The notes beneath the pieces are model-generated. The model was given only the letters and a program-made list of their open reading frames with translations. It ran no database searches and was not told the origin of the DNA. Position numbers and translations under genes: made by a program. Positions 23,229-35,263 of a stretch of DNA of 64,000 nucleotides are shown in pieces. The stretch is from Lentinus brumalis (Eukaryota > Basidiomycota > Agaricomycetes > Polyporales > Polyporaceae): assembly GCA_001792895.1 (NCBI GenBank), contig MARA01000008.1:1240001-1304000 (forward strand), read 5' to 3'. How positions within the stretch are numbered: the stretch's first letter is position 1; the number at the start of each line of letters is the position of its first letter.

Positions 23229-24077
23229 ATGTCTGTACAGAACCCCGAACCAGCAAGGAAACGCAAAGGAAACGTGCTCGCTCGCATGATCGCTCGGAAC
23301 GGTCGCCGAACTCTCGAGGACCTCGTACGCGACGAAGAATCCTTGCTCGACGATGGCAGTATCGTTCTGGTTACCGGCAAGACTGCCTTCAAAGTGTATA
23401 GATACCTTCTGGGCGCACAGTCTCCCGTGTTTTCAGACATGGTCGCCGCGGCTGCTCCCAGCTCGGATCAGATGATGGAGGGCTGCCCGATGGTGTATCT
23501 GTCGGACTCGCTGGAGGATATGAGGCACTTTCTTCGAGCACTCCTGCCCAAGACTCAACGACGGTACGCATACATATGTTCCTTTCTGTTCTGAATATGT
23601 AAAGTTGACACGATCCCCGGGGAGAAGCCCTTCATCTTCATGCAGTTGTCGGCGCTCGTGCGTCTCGCCCCTAGATACCAGGCTGAGGTAGAAGACGTGC
23701 AGAGTCAAGCCCCGCCCTCAAGACGTTCTTTGCCGACAATTTCGACAATTGGAACGATGGCACAATTTCCTTCGCGGTACCTGCGCCTCAGGCCGGAATC
23801 GAAATGATCTACCTCGCGCGTCTCACCGAATCGCCCAAACTGCTCCGACTCTTCTCGTTCTACTGTTGTAGCCTAGACGGTGGCGATGTGTTGGATGGGT
23901 GGCGTCGCGAGGATGGAGTTCGCCTCACAGTGGACGACCTGAAGAAGGGTTGCTACAGGATACGTCAAGATCTAGAGATTCAACGACTTCAAGGAACGCT
24001 CCAAGTTGTGGAATTCTCTCCCCGCTTTGTTTGGGTTGAGTATAGATGACTGGGACTCTGGGGAGATGAGCGATTGA
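23229..24077 (+). pseudogene. BTB/POZ gene (paralogue C), frameshifted and internally deleted
   Basis: Exon 1 (23229-23563) is intact and encodes a BTB domain with SIVLVTGKTAFKVYRYLLGAQSPVFSDM and DSLEDMRHFLRALLPKTQRR. The second part keeps QLSALVRLAPRYQ, then shifts frame near 23708-23716, continues as TFFADNFDNWNDG and GWRREDGVRL, and then jumps at about 23981-23990 straight into KERSKLWNSLPALFGLSIDDW in another frame. About 70-80 residues that carry the cysteine module in the intact paralogues are missing. No acceptor site rejoins exon 1 in frame. I judge it non-functional. Confidence 0.8.
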
Positions 24078-25708
24078 GCAGGATAGGTACGTGACCATCA
24101 TCGTAGTAGCTTAGCGACCCTCGCTCGCGCTGACCATCGCAAGCTTCAGGTGTCGGATCCCACGGGCATGCCCTAGCCTTGTTCTGAATGGTTCAAGTGC
24201 GTTGTTCCAGAACCAGACCGCCTCTGCCCGTTCCTCATCATATCATCGGAGGGGATCAAGACGTATCGCTTCACGGCTTGCATGTGGGACTCCTTGCGTT
24301 ATGCGAGATCCGGAGTTCGGTGAGGTAACTCTGTGAGTGAGTATATCATGGGGTAAGATGAGTAGCTCATCAGGAGCGCTGTCCTTCATTCGGCATACAG
24401 TCGGGTTTTCGTTCATGCATGGAGCGACTATGGAGCGGCGCCGTCCGCGTGCGCTTCTTGAGCGCATCATACTATGAAAGACACTGTGACTGTCCGAGTT
24501 GGTCGCGGGTGCCGGCGGTGTCTTGTCGGGTGCTACCGTGACTGACACGGTGAGCGTTGGACCTGCATTCTGATGGCCCAGATGTTGGTTGACCAACTGT
24601 CAAGATGGCCAACTAAGTACAAGGGCTAGACAGTCAGGCTCATCCAAACTCATCGTGGTTCGTGTCAACGCAGTATGAAATTGATGTATTCACTGACGGG
24701 TTGGCCCGCGCAGTCTTTGAGGCGGCAGGTTCACCGTTACTGCGGCCCTTTTCGAGGCCTATGTAGGGTACGGTGTCTGCTCGTCTGAGTCACTGCTTAT
24801 TGGGGACAACCGCTTTTCGGAACCGTTCACCTGGACTGCCAATACCCTCGAGAATATCAGATTGAAGACGAGCGTCGGGCGGCGCGTGGGGCTTGGAGAC
24901 GATGTCGGCGAGCCACGCCTGCGCACTCGTTGCACGCGTCAGAGCGGCTCGGAGGGCGCCTTGGATGCGCAGGTGCACCCGCCCGCCCCGCATGTGGACG
25001 CCCTACGTTTCTCTCCGTTCTGCGCTGATGTTTCACCTTGGGCGCACCGCCTCCGACCGCTAGTCAGTGCCTCGGGGCAGCTCGGGCAATCGAGGAGTGT
25101 CGATGGCTCATCTCACCTCCGTCTTGGGCATAGTCCGGTGGAACTTTCGGGTTGACAAAGCGTAGCATATCGATGCTTTCAAAGTTCGCGTCGATCTTCA
25201 TGTGGGCGCCCCCTCGGGCTTCTCTGTCAAAAGAACCAAAGGCTTGGTTACTTCCTCCGCTAGTAAGGTACGCACCTCTTCATTAATCTACAGCCTCGAC
25301 TGTCAATTCACTAAGAGGCCTAGTCGTGGCAGGTGCAGAGGTTGCGTTACGTATGATGCAGCACCTTCTGGCGACGACCAAGTTGCAGGTGTGTCGCCGC
25401 TCGCGAATTTGATGGCGCTGGCGCTTTGACAACCTGTCCCGAGCGGGGGCACCTAGGCGATACTTCACTCCGTAACCTGCTATACCGGACCAATCCCAAG
25501 GGCAAGTGCAGCTTTGAGCGTTTCGCTGGCCGCCCTTCTCTGCCTCCCTGCGTTCGGCGTGTACTAATATAAAAATCTTGAGGTGACACGGGCCAACCTC
25601 AGCGTTCTACGCTTTCTCTTTCCCCCTTCTGTCGTCTTTTTCTCCTTCATCTTTTCTACAAGCGGACGTATCCCTTATCTTCCCTACCCGGCCGCTTATT
25701 TTATCACC
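24078..25708. other. 1.6-kb spacer, promoter of the DUF3455 gene at right
   Basis: I see no gene in this stretch. A TATA-like box near 25568 and a pyrimidine-rich leader (25600-25660) belong to the next gene. Confidence 0.45.
25568..25576 (+). promoter_or_regulatory. TATA box candidate for the DUF3455 gene
   Basis: TATAAAAAT lies about 140 bp before the start codon and is followed by a CT-rich leader. Confidence 0.45.
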
Positions 25709-26695
25709 ATGGTCGCAGTTCACAAAGCCCTCCTCGCTGCTGCCGCCGCCCAATATACCGGCTACTCAGCTCCTGCGAGCTACAGCGGAAGCCCTGAGAA
25801 CGGCAGCGTTATTAATGGATTTGACTGGGGCTTGAATCACTTTCCTTGGCGCACCGCAGCGATCTCGGGTTGCCCACTTACCATTGAATTCAATCCTCAC
25901 TTCCCTCCCGACCAGACGCAGCTTGTCAAGCCTACAAAGCTCCCGCAGTTCCTCGGTCTCGCGTTCGGCGTGCAAAACTACACGTGCTCCAACACGAACA
26001 CCTATACGTATGTGGCATGCTCCTGGTCCTCGTGCCGTGCGGTGATATTGATAACGCCGCGTATTTCACAGGAGCACTGGCGCAGTTGCAGAACTCATCG
26101 ACGTCTCTTGCATTGCCGGCGAGCCCGAGTTTGCCACTATTCAGCACGACCTGTACAACTTCTGGACTAAGCTCGTGCCAGGCGTTATCACCATCCAGGC
26201 GATCATTGACCTCCTCCACTTTCTCAACCCGCCGACCATCCTCGCCCAGCACTATTTCATCAAGAATCCCGTTACTGGCGAGGGCGTGAGCCCAGTCTGG
26301 GACTTCACGTCCTCGCGTTCGTTCCAAAGCGCCAAGGATGCGTTCATCGTCGCGAAGGGCAAGGGCACTATTCCGGCGCCGACGGACCCTACGAAGGACG
26401 TCCCCTGGCTGGATGTCGTGAGAGTCCAGGGCAAGATCGCAGACGAGGTATTCCGCTACGACACCGTTGGCGGCCAGCCTCCTGCTTCCGTACGTCCGCT
26501 ATGACCCGTATATTTCATCGATCTCGAGCTCATGTTGGTGTTTCTAGTGCAAGTACGGCCAGGACAAGGACCTGTCAGTCAATTACGTCTCGAAGTATGG
26601 TGCGTATCCTTCGTCCCTTCGAGAGCTACGATGACACAGGCTGACCCTCGTGTTCCTCAGCCTTCTACGGTGACCCAGAATCGCCGTTTCAGTAA
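25709..26695 (+). CDS. Secreted DUF3455 family protein
   Basis: Four exons, 25709-26007, 26072-26489, 26548-26599 and 26661-26695, join in phase to 267 residues. The N-terminus (MVAVHKALLAAAAA) is a signal peptide, so the protein is probably secreted. The body matches the fungal DUF3455 family by LGLAFGVQNYTC, GAVAELIDVSC, DLYNFW, VSPVWDF, VPWLDVVRVQG, FRYDTVGGQPPASC and a closing aromatic FYGDPESPF. The family is common in wood- and plant-associated fungi; its molecular role is not established. I see no lesion. It stands alone between spacers. Confidence 0.88.
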
Positions 26696-27860
26696 GGGTA
26701 CTGTCACTTGTGCTGTTTGGTGGGTATTTGGCTGGTACTGTCCATATGTGCTGGATGACGACACGCTGGCGGACATTTGGACCCTACATTGTAATTTAAT
26801 CGCTCGTAAACCACACACTCCTTAAGATTGACGTAGTACAATTACCGTGCATTACCGTGCGGCCCAACCGGCCGTAGCAAGAGCCAGAGAAACTGCAGCC
26901 TCCGAGACTCATTTTAGAAAGCCCAGGTTCGGGCCTAGCCTACTATATTCACGGCGAAGACAGCAGGATGTAGTACCGTGAGCGACGTCACGAAGAAGAG
27001 CTCTTCCGTCTTTCGATACAGCCGTGCATAACCTTCGACGAATCAGCACGTCGGCTCGAGAAACATGCCGTGTCCCGTGCCTGAATCGCCAGCCCCAATT
27101 TATGGACATGCTGCCCATACACACAAAAAGTTGCGGCGTACAATAGATTATCTGTCACCATTCTGACAGCGTAGCGAGGTGAGAGAGCACAAAAGACCGA
27201 GGTTTGTAGCCGCCGAAAACACTACCACGCGTTATGGGCGCTACTCAGCAGCCGCTCGTGGTTGGTCTGCACAGCATCGCATGTTGCGCGTGCTCCGCTC
27301 CTCCTCCTCTCCTCCTCCTCCTCCTCCTCCTCCTCAGTTCGACGTGTTTTACGACCTCTCCCCTAGGCAACCCACGGCCCGACAAGTTGTATGGACCTTT
27401 GGCGACCTGAGTTGCAGACAATGCCACCGAGTCGAGCTGGGTCTTTTTGTGTACTAGCCGACCCGGGCGGTAAATACCAGCAAACAACGCGTGAGGCTCT
27501 CCAATTGTTCTCTCGAATGCGCCTTCCTTCATCTCTTTCGTGAAGACAAAAGGTGCAGCGCACTGTGCACTCTCACTATTGACTTATTGACGGGCTCATC
27601 GTCGTGAACGACGGACAATGTCGCGAGCAAACGCGGCTTGCTATAAAGGATGATGACTCGGGGCGGTGAAGACCTCGTCCCCTCACCTCTTTCCTTTCTT
27701 GCCATCCTCTCCAACGCCCACTTATACCCGTTCTCAATATAAGGAGGCAGCGCCTTCAATTGGTACCCCGGCGGACCTATCTTGCTTTCCCATCAGCGAT
27801 CTCATCTTGTGTCACGCCACCTTGGTCCCAATCTCAAACACATCTGACCCCAGACGTTAA
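26696..27860. other. Intergenic with a CTC microsatellite
   Basis: No gene seen. It contains a near-pure CTC tract (next entry) and, near the right end, a TATAAAG at about 27642 and a CT-rich leader that fit the promoter of the next gene. Confidence 0.45.
27300..27335. repeat. (CTC)n microsatellite
   Basis: About eleven CTC trinucleotides with one interruption. It is intergenic and likely variable in length between strains. Confidence 0.85.
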
Positions 27861-28579
27861 ATGGCTTCTTCTGCCAACACCCCTTCCCCCGCAGCAAACG
27901 CTACCCGCCCTACGCTTCCTCCCCTGCGCTCCCTTGGTCTCCCCGACATCCGGGCTCGTCAACGCAACCTGAACGTCCCCGCCATGCAATTTACGAACGC
28001 CGGTAATCCTAATGACCTTCTGGTGCGTCCTTCCTCCCTTCTCTTTGGTTCCGTGAGCTAACGACAACGGAACAGACCCCACTCCCGCTGGACTTCAAAC
28101 AGCACACCCGCGACCGCCAGTCATCCATCTCCTCCACATGCACCTCGTCCTCCCGCGCATCCTCACCCACGGATGCCTGGCCCGCACGTCGCATGTCCGT
28201 CTGCATGCGTCCCATCCGCCGTCACCATCCCTACCTTCCGTCGGAGAAGTACCGTGTCGTTCTGTCGAACTCGTACGACGATGCCGACGCGATGCTCGTC
28301 CTTCCCTACTCGCCCGACGCCGTCGACGAGAACAACCAGCTTATCCCCGAGAAAGCTGAGAAGTCCATGACCGGCAAGGCGTACCTCGTCGTCGGCCCGC
28401 TCGCTGTTCAGCTTCGCAAGCCGCAGAACCGCGCACGCTTCCGTGCCGCCGTGCACCCGTATCGCTTCATCCCGCGCAACCCCACCGCTCCCAGCCGTAT
28501 TGCGACACCCACGCTCCCCGACGCACTCCGCCAGGCATCAACGTCGTCTGAGGAATCGGAGACGGAGATGTCTGCATGA
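27861..28579 (+). CDS. Unknown protein, 221 residues
   Basis: Two exons (27861-28022 and 28076-28579) join in phase. I do not recognise the family. The N-terminus has PPLRSLGLPDIRARQ; a Ser/Thr-rich middle follows, then a folded-looking block at about residues 95-190 with PYLPSEKYRVVLSNSYDDADAMLVLPYSPD and a basic strand pair VVGPLAVQLRKPQNRARFRAAVHPYRFIPR. The C-terminus is acidic and disordered (SSEESETEM). There is no signal peptide and no membrane segment. Codon use and a clean intron support it as real. A small regulatory or scaffold protein is possible, but this is a guess. Confidence 0.7.
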
Positions 28580-31078
28580 TGCGTCCTCCTTCAGCCCCCA
28601 TCCGTGTCCCCATGCACCTTTCTCGTTTCCTCGATGACGGCCACGACCTCACGCCTAACGTTGAACGCTGATAGATGACCAGTCGGACGCTCGCAGCCCC
28701 AGCCACGTATCCGCACTCGTACATACCCATTGTCTCCATACTACCCGCTGTATCACTCCGCATCGCGCTATATCGCTATCCTGCTGTGCTCGCTCTCCGT
28801 TCTAGCTGCATCTTTATTCATTTTGTTCATACGCTTGTGAATCGGGTTTTGGTTGTATCACTACTGTACACTCTCCGCGCCTCGCCCACTCCACTGGCCT
28901 CCTGGCCCTGTACAGTATCACTGTTATTCCGCTGCGGCATATTGTAGCTCCACAGTCAAAATTTCTACAAGTACACGTACTGTCCATCGAGAAGAGTAAT
29001 GGAAAGTACCCTGGCATTGTTACACTGATCCGTGCGCTGTGAGACCGTGTGATTCTTTTGTTCGCCTCTTCCGGCGGGCTCCCCTCTCCCGCCGCCGGCC
29101 ACAGCAAGACGGACAACCTCGAAAGGCAACATACATGTTGGAGCCGCGTGTCAACGGGACGTCTCCCTGACACACGTAGCAGAGTTTGATCACAGCGCGA
29201 CGTAGTAGACCATTGTTCGTTCTTTGTGGCCAATCGCTACACGGCCAAACGGAGGCAAAAGTCTCCTACCCATACGCAACTACCTGATCGCCCCGAACAA
29301 ATGACCCTTGCCTGGACTGCGGCTTCTGCAGATCCGAGCACTAGACCAAAGGCGGTAACCACAAACGTCGGATGGTGCGCCGGTCAATAGTACAGAGTGG
29401 TCCGGTCCGCAGCTTCATTCTCTCCCGCAGAGGCAGACCCTAAATGAAACGGAGCGCCCTCGACCACCGCCTCCCGTAAGTATTTGCTCCGAATCAGTTC
29501 CTCAGACGTAGAGACATCGTTGAGCTTGATATGATCCATGATGGCACTCGCCGTGCACTGGCAGATGCAAGCTTCATGTCCCCGGCGGTGTACATCGTGA
29601 CCTCGACCTCTTGGCGTGTCCTCGAGCTCGAGCTTTCCTCGGCCCAGGTGTTACATTGATGCGACCGCTTGCTGCCAGACAGTGCTGTTAAGGCCAAGCG
29701 AACTCTAGCGTCCAGCGAGTGGGCAACTGTCGGGTGAACGACTGCATGGGCGAGACGATCCTCGAATCTTTGGAGTGCCGAGCCGTCAATTTTCCTACAA
29801 ACATAGATGCAGCATGGCATTCGAGAGAAATGGATCTGTCGGACGACACGAGTTCATACGCACGGGCTGGCGGCACGGCGGGCAATGCCAGATAATCGGC
29901 CGGGGAAAAGTCACAGAAACAGGGGGGTGCCATGAGGACAACTTTTCCTTTGCATGTGCCAAATCGAGGAAAAAGCGGGGGAAAGCCCACGCCTTTCCTC
30001 GCCTTTTCCTTGCACGCGAAGAATCGAGGAAATGTTGTCATCGTGGCGCGCCTTGTCCGTGACTTTTCCGCAGTCCAAGATCTGGCATTGCCCGCCGAGC
30101 GAGACCTTGAACAATGATCAGTACTGGAAACTGCCGCCGGACCGGGGGCAGATGACGACGCACCGATGCTCACACCTATGAGCCGATGCTCATTGTTCTC
30201 TGTTCTCTGGAAATGTCAAGGCGGCGTTAAATTACTCGCTCCGCGGTGCGACGTTCAGGCAGCTCAATAGACGATTCCGGAAAAGGCGCCGCGACAGCGA
30301 TATCGCCAAAGGCACTGCGTGAAGTTTGAGCACGCGCACATTCTTGAGTACTCACACCACACACAGTCACTAGCACAGACTGGCACCCCACACCACCCTG
30401 AAGTGATTGATGAGTAGCTCAGCGTGAGCCTCATATCATTCTCTCCGATGAGCACCGCACCTTTCTGCAGATATAATGGAGATAGGGAAACCGGGCGGCG
30501 TTGCGGCACTGCCAACGCATGTCTGATCGGGTAGACTTGAAGAAGCGTACTAGCCAGCAGGCGCAAGCTAATCATACTGTCCGCTTTAACCAACCTTTGA
30601 GGTTACAGAATATTGGTGACATTCGTGGCTGCGCTCGGTGTGTTGTTGCAGCATCAGGACGCACTCGGCCCCAAGTCTTCGACGGAGGGACCCGCACAGT
30701 CCTAGTCGTAAGTAACGAGCGAGGCCGGTCAGTGTGGGCAACAGCTCTCGTAGTCGGCACTAACCGCAGGCTGCCACAGTTTGGCATCACTGGCTTGAAA
30801 GTGGACACGTACAGTGCAGCAGGGAAGGTTGTGGTTCGAATGGATGAGCGGAGCGAACTTCAACTTGTGGTGGCGCGGCATTGCCTTAAACGGAAGTAAG
30901 CGCGCTTGATGGCCGTCCTCCTCGGACACGATAACACGTGTCACCGGCCACCAGATCCCCGTACATATTGCGGGGAAACTTGAAGGACATCCGACAGCTG
31001 CAGCCTACTACCCAGGTCTTCCAACCTTTGCACATACCACATACTCACCCACGAACAACCTACCGGAGCAACGTCAAT
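28580..31078. other. 2.5-kb spacer holding one inverted-repeat element
   Basis: Apart from the element at 29876-30097 I find no recognisable gene. A plus-strand frame at 30501-30899 (132 codons) is open but matches nothing I know and has equally open shadows, so I do not call it. Confidence 0.45.
29876..30097. mobile_element. Small terminal-inverted-repeat (MITE-like or foldback) element
   Basis: The left end CGGCGGGCAATGCCAGAT is found perfectly inverted at the right end (30080-30097), and both arms then share GGAAAAGTCAC after a 10-bp mismatch. Inside, the arms stay imperfectly complementary (ACAAC next to TTTCC, ATCGAGGAAA), so the whole 222 bp can fold back. No coding capacity. I could not find a clear target-site duplication: the flanks are GGCGGCA and AGCGAGA. 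Other copies in the genome would prove mobility. Confidence 0.7.
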
Positions 31079-32647
31079 ATGCCCCTCGAGACAAAGCTGA
31101 CGAAGCTTTTGGGCATCAGGGTGTGAGTATCTCATTCCCATGCGAATGCGATGTGACTGAACTTGGATACCGTGCTCAGGCCCGTCGTGCAAGGTGGAAT
31201 GCAATGGTATGTCCAGAAGCCTTACTTCAGACACCCATCGACTGAACGGGAACAGGGTTGGAGTACCCAAATTAGCAGCGGCCGTATCGAACGCAGGCGG
31301 ACTAGGTGCGTTCGGCTAGACGAAACCTTGCTCTCGAGGCTACTATATTCGTCGGGCAAGATCCTAAGTTGTCACCTTTGCAGGGATTCTCACAGCGCTC
31401 ACCCAGCCGTCCCCGGACGCGCTTCGGAAGGCCATCCGTGAGACGCGCCAGCTCACGAAGAACAACTTCGGGGTGAACATCACCTTGCTCCCAAGCATCA
31501 ACCCGCCAGACTACGAAGGCTACGCCCGGGCCGCGGTTGAAGAGGGCGTCCGCATATTCGAGACCGCCGGAAACAACCGTAGGCCCGCTTCACCGCGCAT
31601 GGACTCCGGATACTGACAAGCTTCCTTTGACAGCCGGTCCGCTGATCAAATTCTTCAAGTCGAATGGCTGCATCGTGATCCACAAGTGCACGACTGTCAG
31701 GCATGCTAAGGCGAGTCCGTTGACTGGCAGTGCTGGCGGGGGATGCTGACGCAAACAACGGCCCGTTTACAGTCAGCCGAACGTCTAGGCGTCGACTGCC
31801 TCAGCATCGACGGGTTCGAATGTAAGTCTACCCTCTCGATTGCATAATCCCACTAATGTACACATAGGTGCCGGTCACCCGGGAGAAGAGGACATCGGTG
31901 GCATCGTTCTGGTGCGTGTTGAGTTCGGCTGCTGGTGGCCCTGCGCCCGCTGACCTCCGCCGGTGCATAGCTGGCACGCGCTGCGGAAGAACTCAAGGTC
32001 CCATACGTCGCTTCGGGAGGCTTTGCCGATGGTCGTGGCCTTGCCTCTGCACTGGCACTGGGAGCATGCGTAAGCCGCGCGGAAAGACATGTCGTGATTG
32101 TTTCGAGCTAACAATGCGCCACGGCACACAGGGTGTGAACATGGGTCTGTCGCTGTCCCGTCCTACGCGTCGCATGACATTCCACTCACCTTACTTGCAG
32201 GAACGCGCTTCATGTGCACGGTCGAGAGGTGAGCCTGCTCCACGCCTCAAGTCAGAAACCCACTCACCGCACCGTAGCCCGATCCACCAGAACATCAAGG
32301 AGAAGATTGTCGCCTCGACTGAGCGCGACACGGTGCACATCTTCCGCACGCTGCACAACACCGCGCGCGTCTTCAAGAACGCCGTCGCGCAGCAGGTCGT
32401 CGCCCTCGAGCGGCGCCCTGGCGGCGCCAAGTTCGAGGACGTGCGCGACCTCGTCTCCGGCCAGCGCGGACGCGAGGTGTACTCGCGCGGAGACCCGGAC
32501 TACGGCATCTGGACCGCGGGCATCGTCATGGGCCTCATCAAGGACATTCCGACGTGCGAAGAGCTGCTCCGTCGGATCGAGCGCGAGGCGGAGGAGGTGA
32601 TTGGTGGCATGGCCGCCCTCGTCGTGCCTGCGAAGGCGAAGCTATAG
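31079..32647 (+). CDS. Nitronate monooxygenase (2-nitropropane dioxygenase family)
   Basis: FMN-dependent enzyme that oxidises alkyl nitronates, including propionate-3-nitronate, to carbonyls and nitrite. Eleven exons join in phase to 331 residues: 31079-31122, 31180-31206, 31256-31305, 31384-31578, 31634-31710, 31773-31821, 31868-31911, 31971-32069, 32132-32144, 32201-32228 and 32278-32647. Family marks are PVVQGGMQWVGVPKLAAAVS, NAGGLGILTA, NFGVNITLLPS, HKCTTVRHA, ECAGHPGEEDIGG with the active-site histidine, and ASGGFADGRGLASALALGA, the FMN phosphate-binding segment. Exon 9 is only 13 nt (GVNM). The intron after exon 5 starts GCGAGT, so it is a GC-AG intron. No presequence is evident. No lesion seen. 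Confidence 0.95.
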
Positions 32648-33005
32648 AGCGGGGATTCCGCATCAGCTGCGATCTTTGCTACATATGGTACAAGGCAATG
32701 ACTGTCGTGTCTAGGTCCGTCGGAACAATACCAGGCTACATATACACTTCTATGCATGATGCGTCACGACGGGTCGTCATCCTGACTTGCGAGCTTCCCG
32801 ATGCCGTGCTTTGGATTAGGACTATTTGAAGGCGTCGTAAAGATGGGTCAGTACAGTTCGATGCATATGAAGGGACCGCCTTGTGGAGCTTACCTACGAG
32901 TGGTAGAATAGTGCACGCCTGTCGGAGTATTCGCCCTCAGCGAGATCGGAGTGATGCTGACTCCCCCATCAGAAAGAGGCATGAAACAAGCGCGTATACT
33001 CACCT
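32648..33005. other. Intergenic between convergent genes
   Basis: Shared 3' flank of nitronate monooxygenase and BTB gene D. No gene seen. Confidence 0.5.
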
Positions 33006-34097
33006 TCACGGCAACATCGCGAGCAGTCTATTCATTTCGTCCGCGGGGAGCCCAAAAATCCCAGGCAATGTAAACCACAACGACACCCCACAGCGAACCA
33101 TTGTGCCGCTGAGAAACGACGCGGTAGAGGGAGCGCAACATGGATGTTGCTTATATAGGTCCGTGATGGTGTCGAGCCAGAAGAAGGGCGTGTCAGGGAT
33201 CTCATCGCCGCGAGCGGCAAGAAAACCTTGATGAATGGCCGTCAAGCTCGTATGACACTGATCGCGACAAGTTGGAGTGCAGCGAGCTCCGGCGCCGAGG
33301 ATTATGTCTGCGATTGAAGAGACAAGCTCGTCCGCCTTTCGAGCGAGCCGCATGGAGCCGTCAATGAAGCGCTTCAAGTCTTCTTGAGAGAGATACACTT
33401 TCGTGCCGTCCTCGCGACGCCAGCCCTCCGCGGTCTTGCCGCCGATAGTTGCGCACATGTAGAAGGCGAATGGGAGCAACGCGGGAGTATCGGTGAGTCG
33501 AGCGAGGTGGATAACCTCGATCGCGCATGCGGGGTTGGGCATATTGAATGCCTTCTCGCCGTCACATAGCCATGGATTCTTGAGGTCGTACGCAAACTGA
33601 GTTTTCAGGACTGAGAGAGCCTCGTTCTGGATGTCGTCAATTTCATACTTGTGCGCGAGGCGGACGAGAGCAGAGAGTTGCGCGAACGTGTAGGTCTTCT
33701 TCCCGCTGTTCTCTTGTTTGCTGCTACAATTTGTGTGAGAACCGCGGCTGGAGGGTGCAGCATATATGAAGTCGTACACGTTCATCCTCGGCAGGAGAGC
33801 ACGAAGGAGATGTGTTATATCCTCGGGTGAGTCGTGCAACTCCACCTGCGACGTATCTCCAGAGAGAGGCCCAAAGTTAGAGTCTGCAACAGCAAACATC
33901 CCAGCGAATACCGGAGATTGTGCGGCCAAGAGACCCTTGTAGAGCTTGAACATAGTGTCGCCGGTGGTGATGATGAGGTTCCCGTCGTCGAACCAAACAT
34001 CCCCTCGGCAAGGCGTCTTCTTCTTCTTCGCAAACTCAGCAGCAGAGTCCGAGGTTTCTGGCGTTCGAGACCGCTTTCCTTCCGCGGCGAGAGACAT
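33006..34097 (-). CDS. BTB/POZ-domain protein (paralogue D), single exon
   Basis: A single open frame of 363 residues starting at ATG 34095-34097. The N-terminus is basic (AKKKKTPCRGD), then the BTB domain at about residues 32-105: VWFDDGNLIITTGDTMFKLYKGLLAAQSPVFAGMF, and DSPEDITHLLRALLPRM. The C-terminal half keeps QLSALVRLAHKYEIDDIQ, IEVIHLARLTDTPALLPFAFYMC and GWRREDGTKVYLS. Its cysteine block differs: CTPTCRDQC and later HPCCAP, rather than the CxxC form. Where paralogues have an intron after the BTB domain, this gene has a readable 30-residue Ser-rich segment; I found no in-phase splice there. It is the most diverged intact copy. Confidence 0.82.
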   Translation of the reverse strand: MSLAAEGKRSRTPETSDSAAEFAKKKKTPCRGDVWFDDGNLIITTGDTMFKLYKGLLAAQSPVFAGMFAVADSNFGPLSGDTSQVELHDSPEDITHLLRALLPRMNVYDFIYAAPSSRGSHTNCSSKQENSGKKTYTFAQLSALVRLAHKYEIDDIQNEALSVLKTQFAYDLKNPWLCDGEKAFNMPNPACAIEVIHLARLTDTPALLPFAFYMCATIGGKTAEGWRREDGTKVYLSQEDLKRFIDGSMRLARKADELVSSIADIILGAGARCTPTCRDQCHTSLTAIHQGFLAARGDEIPDTPFFWLDTITDLYKQHPCCAPSTASFLSGTMVRCGVSLWFTLPGIFGLPADEMNRLLAMLP

Positions 34098-35263
34098 GAC
34101 GCAGAAAAAAGTCGGTGATGGTCGGGGACAAGTCAGATAGGCGCTCGATGAGCGGCATACATATGCATACAGATATAAATAAAGAGAGGGTGTCTCCTCA
34201 TCAACTCCTCATATTCAACCACCACCACCGTTGTCCTTGCTACGCCTGTGCGCGTTCTAATCCCGCGGACTCATCTATGCCGACATAATCCGTTATGCGA
34301 AGTCCTTCGACGACTGCCAGACCCACGATGAACGGGAGGACGGGCACTAGTACATGGAATGTGACTGATAGCTGCAAGCTGCAAAGCCGAGTGACTTGTC
34401 CGCAGAGGTCCGTCGCCGCTGCCAGTGAGTGACATACGTACGTACTCGATCTACTTATTCACGACGAAGCAAAGGTGCCCTTCTGTGGCTACATGTACGT
34501 ACTGCTATTCTCGTGCAAGCGAAGCTCTCTTTTGAACCCCAGCCGCGCACCCTTTGTTCTCTCTGCTACATACGAGCGTGCCTTCTGAAGACGATTGCGT
34601 AGTTTTCGCGCGTGCGTCCCTTTATTGTCATCCCGGCTCCTCCGATCGCCATGAAGATGTACTTACCTCGGATGGTTTAACTTCCACTATTTGCCTTTCG
34701 CCCGTCCCTCTTCTACTGCTTTGACCTGTGCGATGCACTTGATTCAGCAATGCAAAGTCTATGAAGCAGAGGACAATACGAACGAGAGAGCATACGCGGT
34801 AGAAGGCCGATCAGCGGGCGGACTACCGATGCTCTAGATCTCGTACACAAGTTCGTCCTCCTGTTGTGCATCCTCATTGCCTAACACTGAGAAAGCAGCT
34901 GCAACTGTCCATATCACGGTATCTTCGCTGGACGGGGAGAAGGAAGACTCAGCTCGCAAACACATCCCGGACATCTCGTCGCACAAAAGCGCCATGTATC
35001 ATGCAGAGGCGACAAACTTGTAGCAGAATAGAGGCCGCGGCATCGAAGTATAGAGCGAATCCAAGCACAGGGCGTACATGAGGCACTCTATGTGGCGAAT
35101 GAAAGCCGCATGTGAGGCATGGCCTTCCGAGGCACGTCAAAGAAACAGCGACACGCATGCTGCGCTGGCTGTATATGCTAGCAATGCCGCGCAGCCAAGT
35201 ATCAGTTACACCGAGGTGAGCTTGCAGATCCACAATGAGCGCACTTACTGAAGGACAGAAGTC
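34098..35263. other. 1.2-kb spacer between BTB genes D and E
   Basis: Promoter side of gene D and 3' side of gene E. No gene or repeat recognised. Confidence 0.45.

Noticed and set aside
30501..30899. 132-codon plus-strand frame before the nitronate monooxygenase gene
   Set aside because: No recognised motif, an equally open opposite strand and no intron or promoter support.
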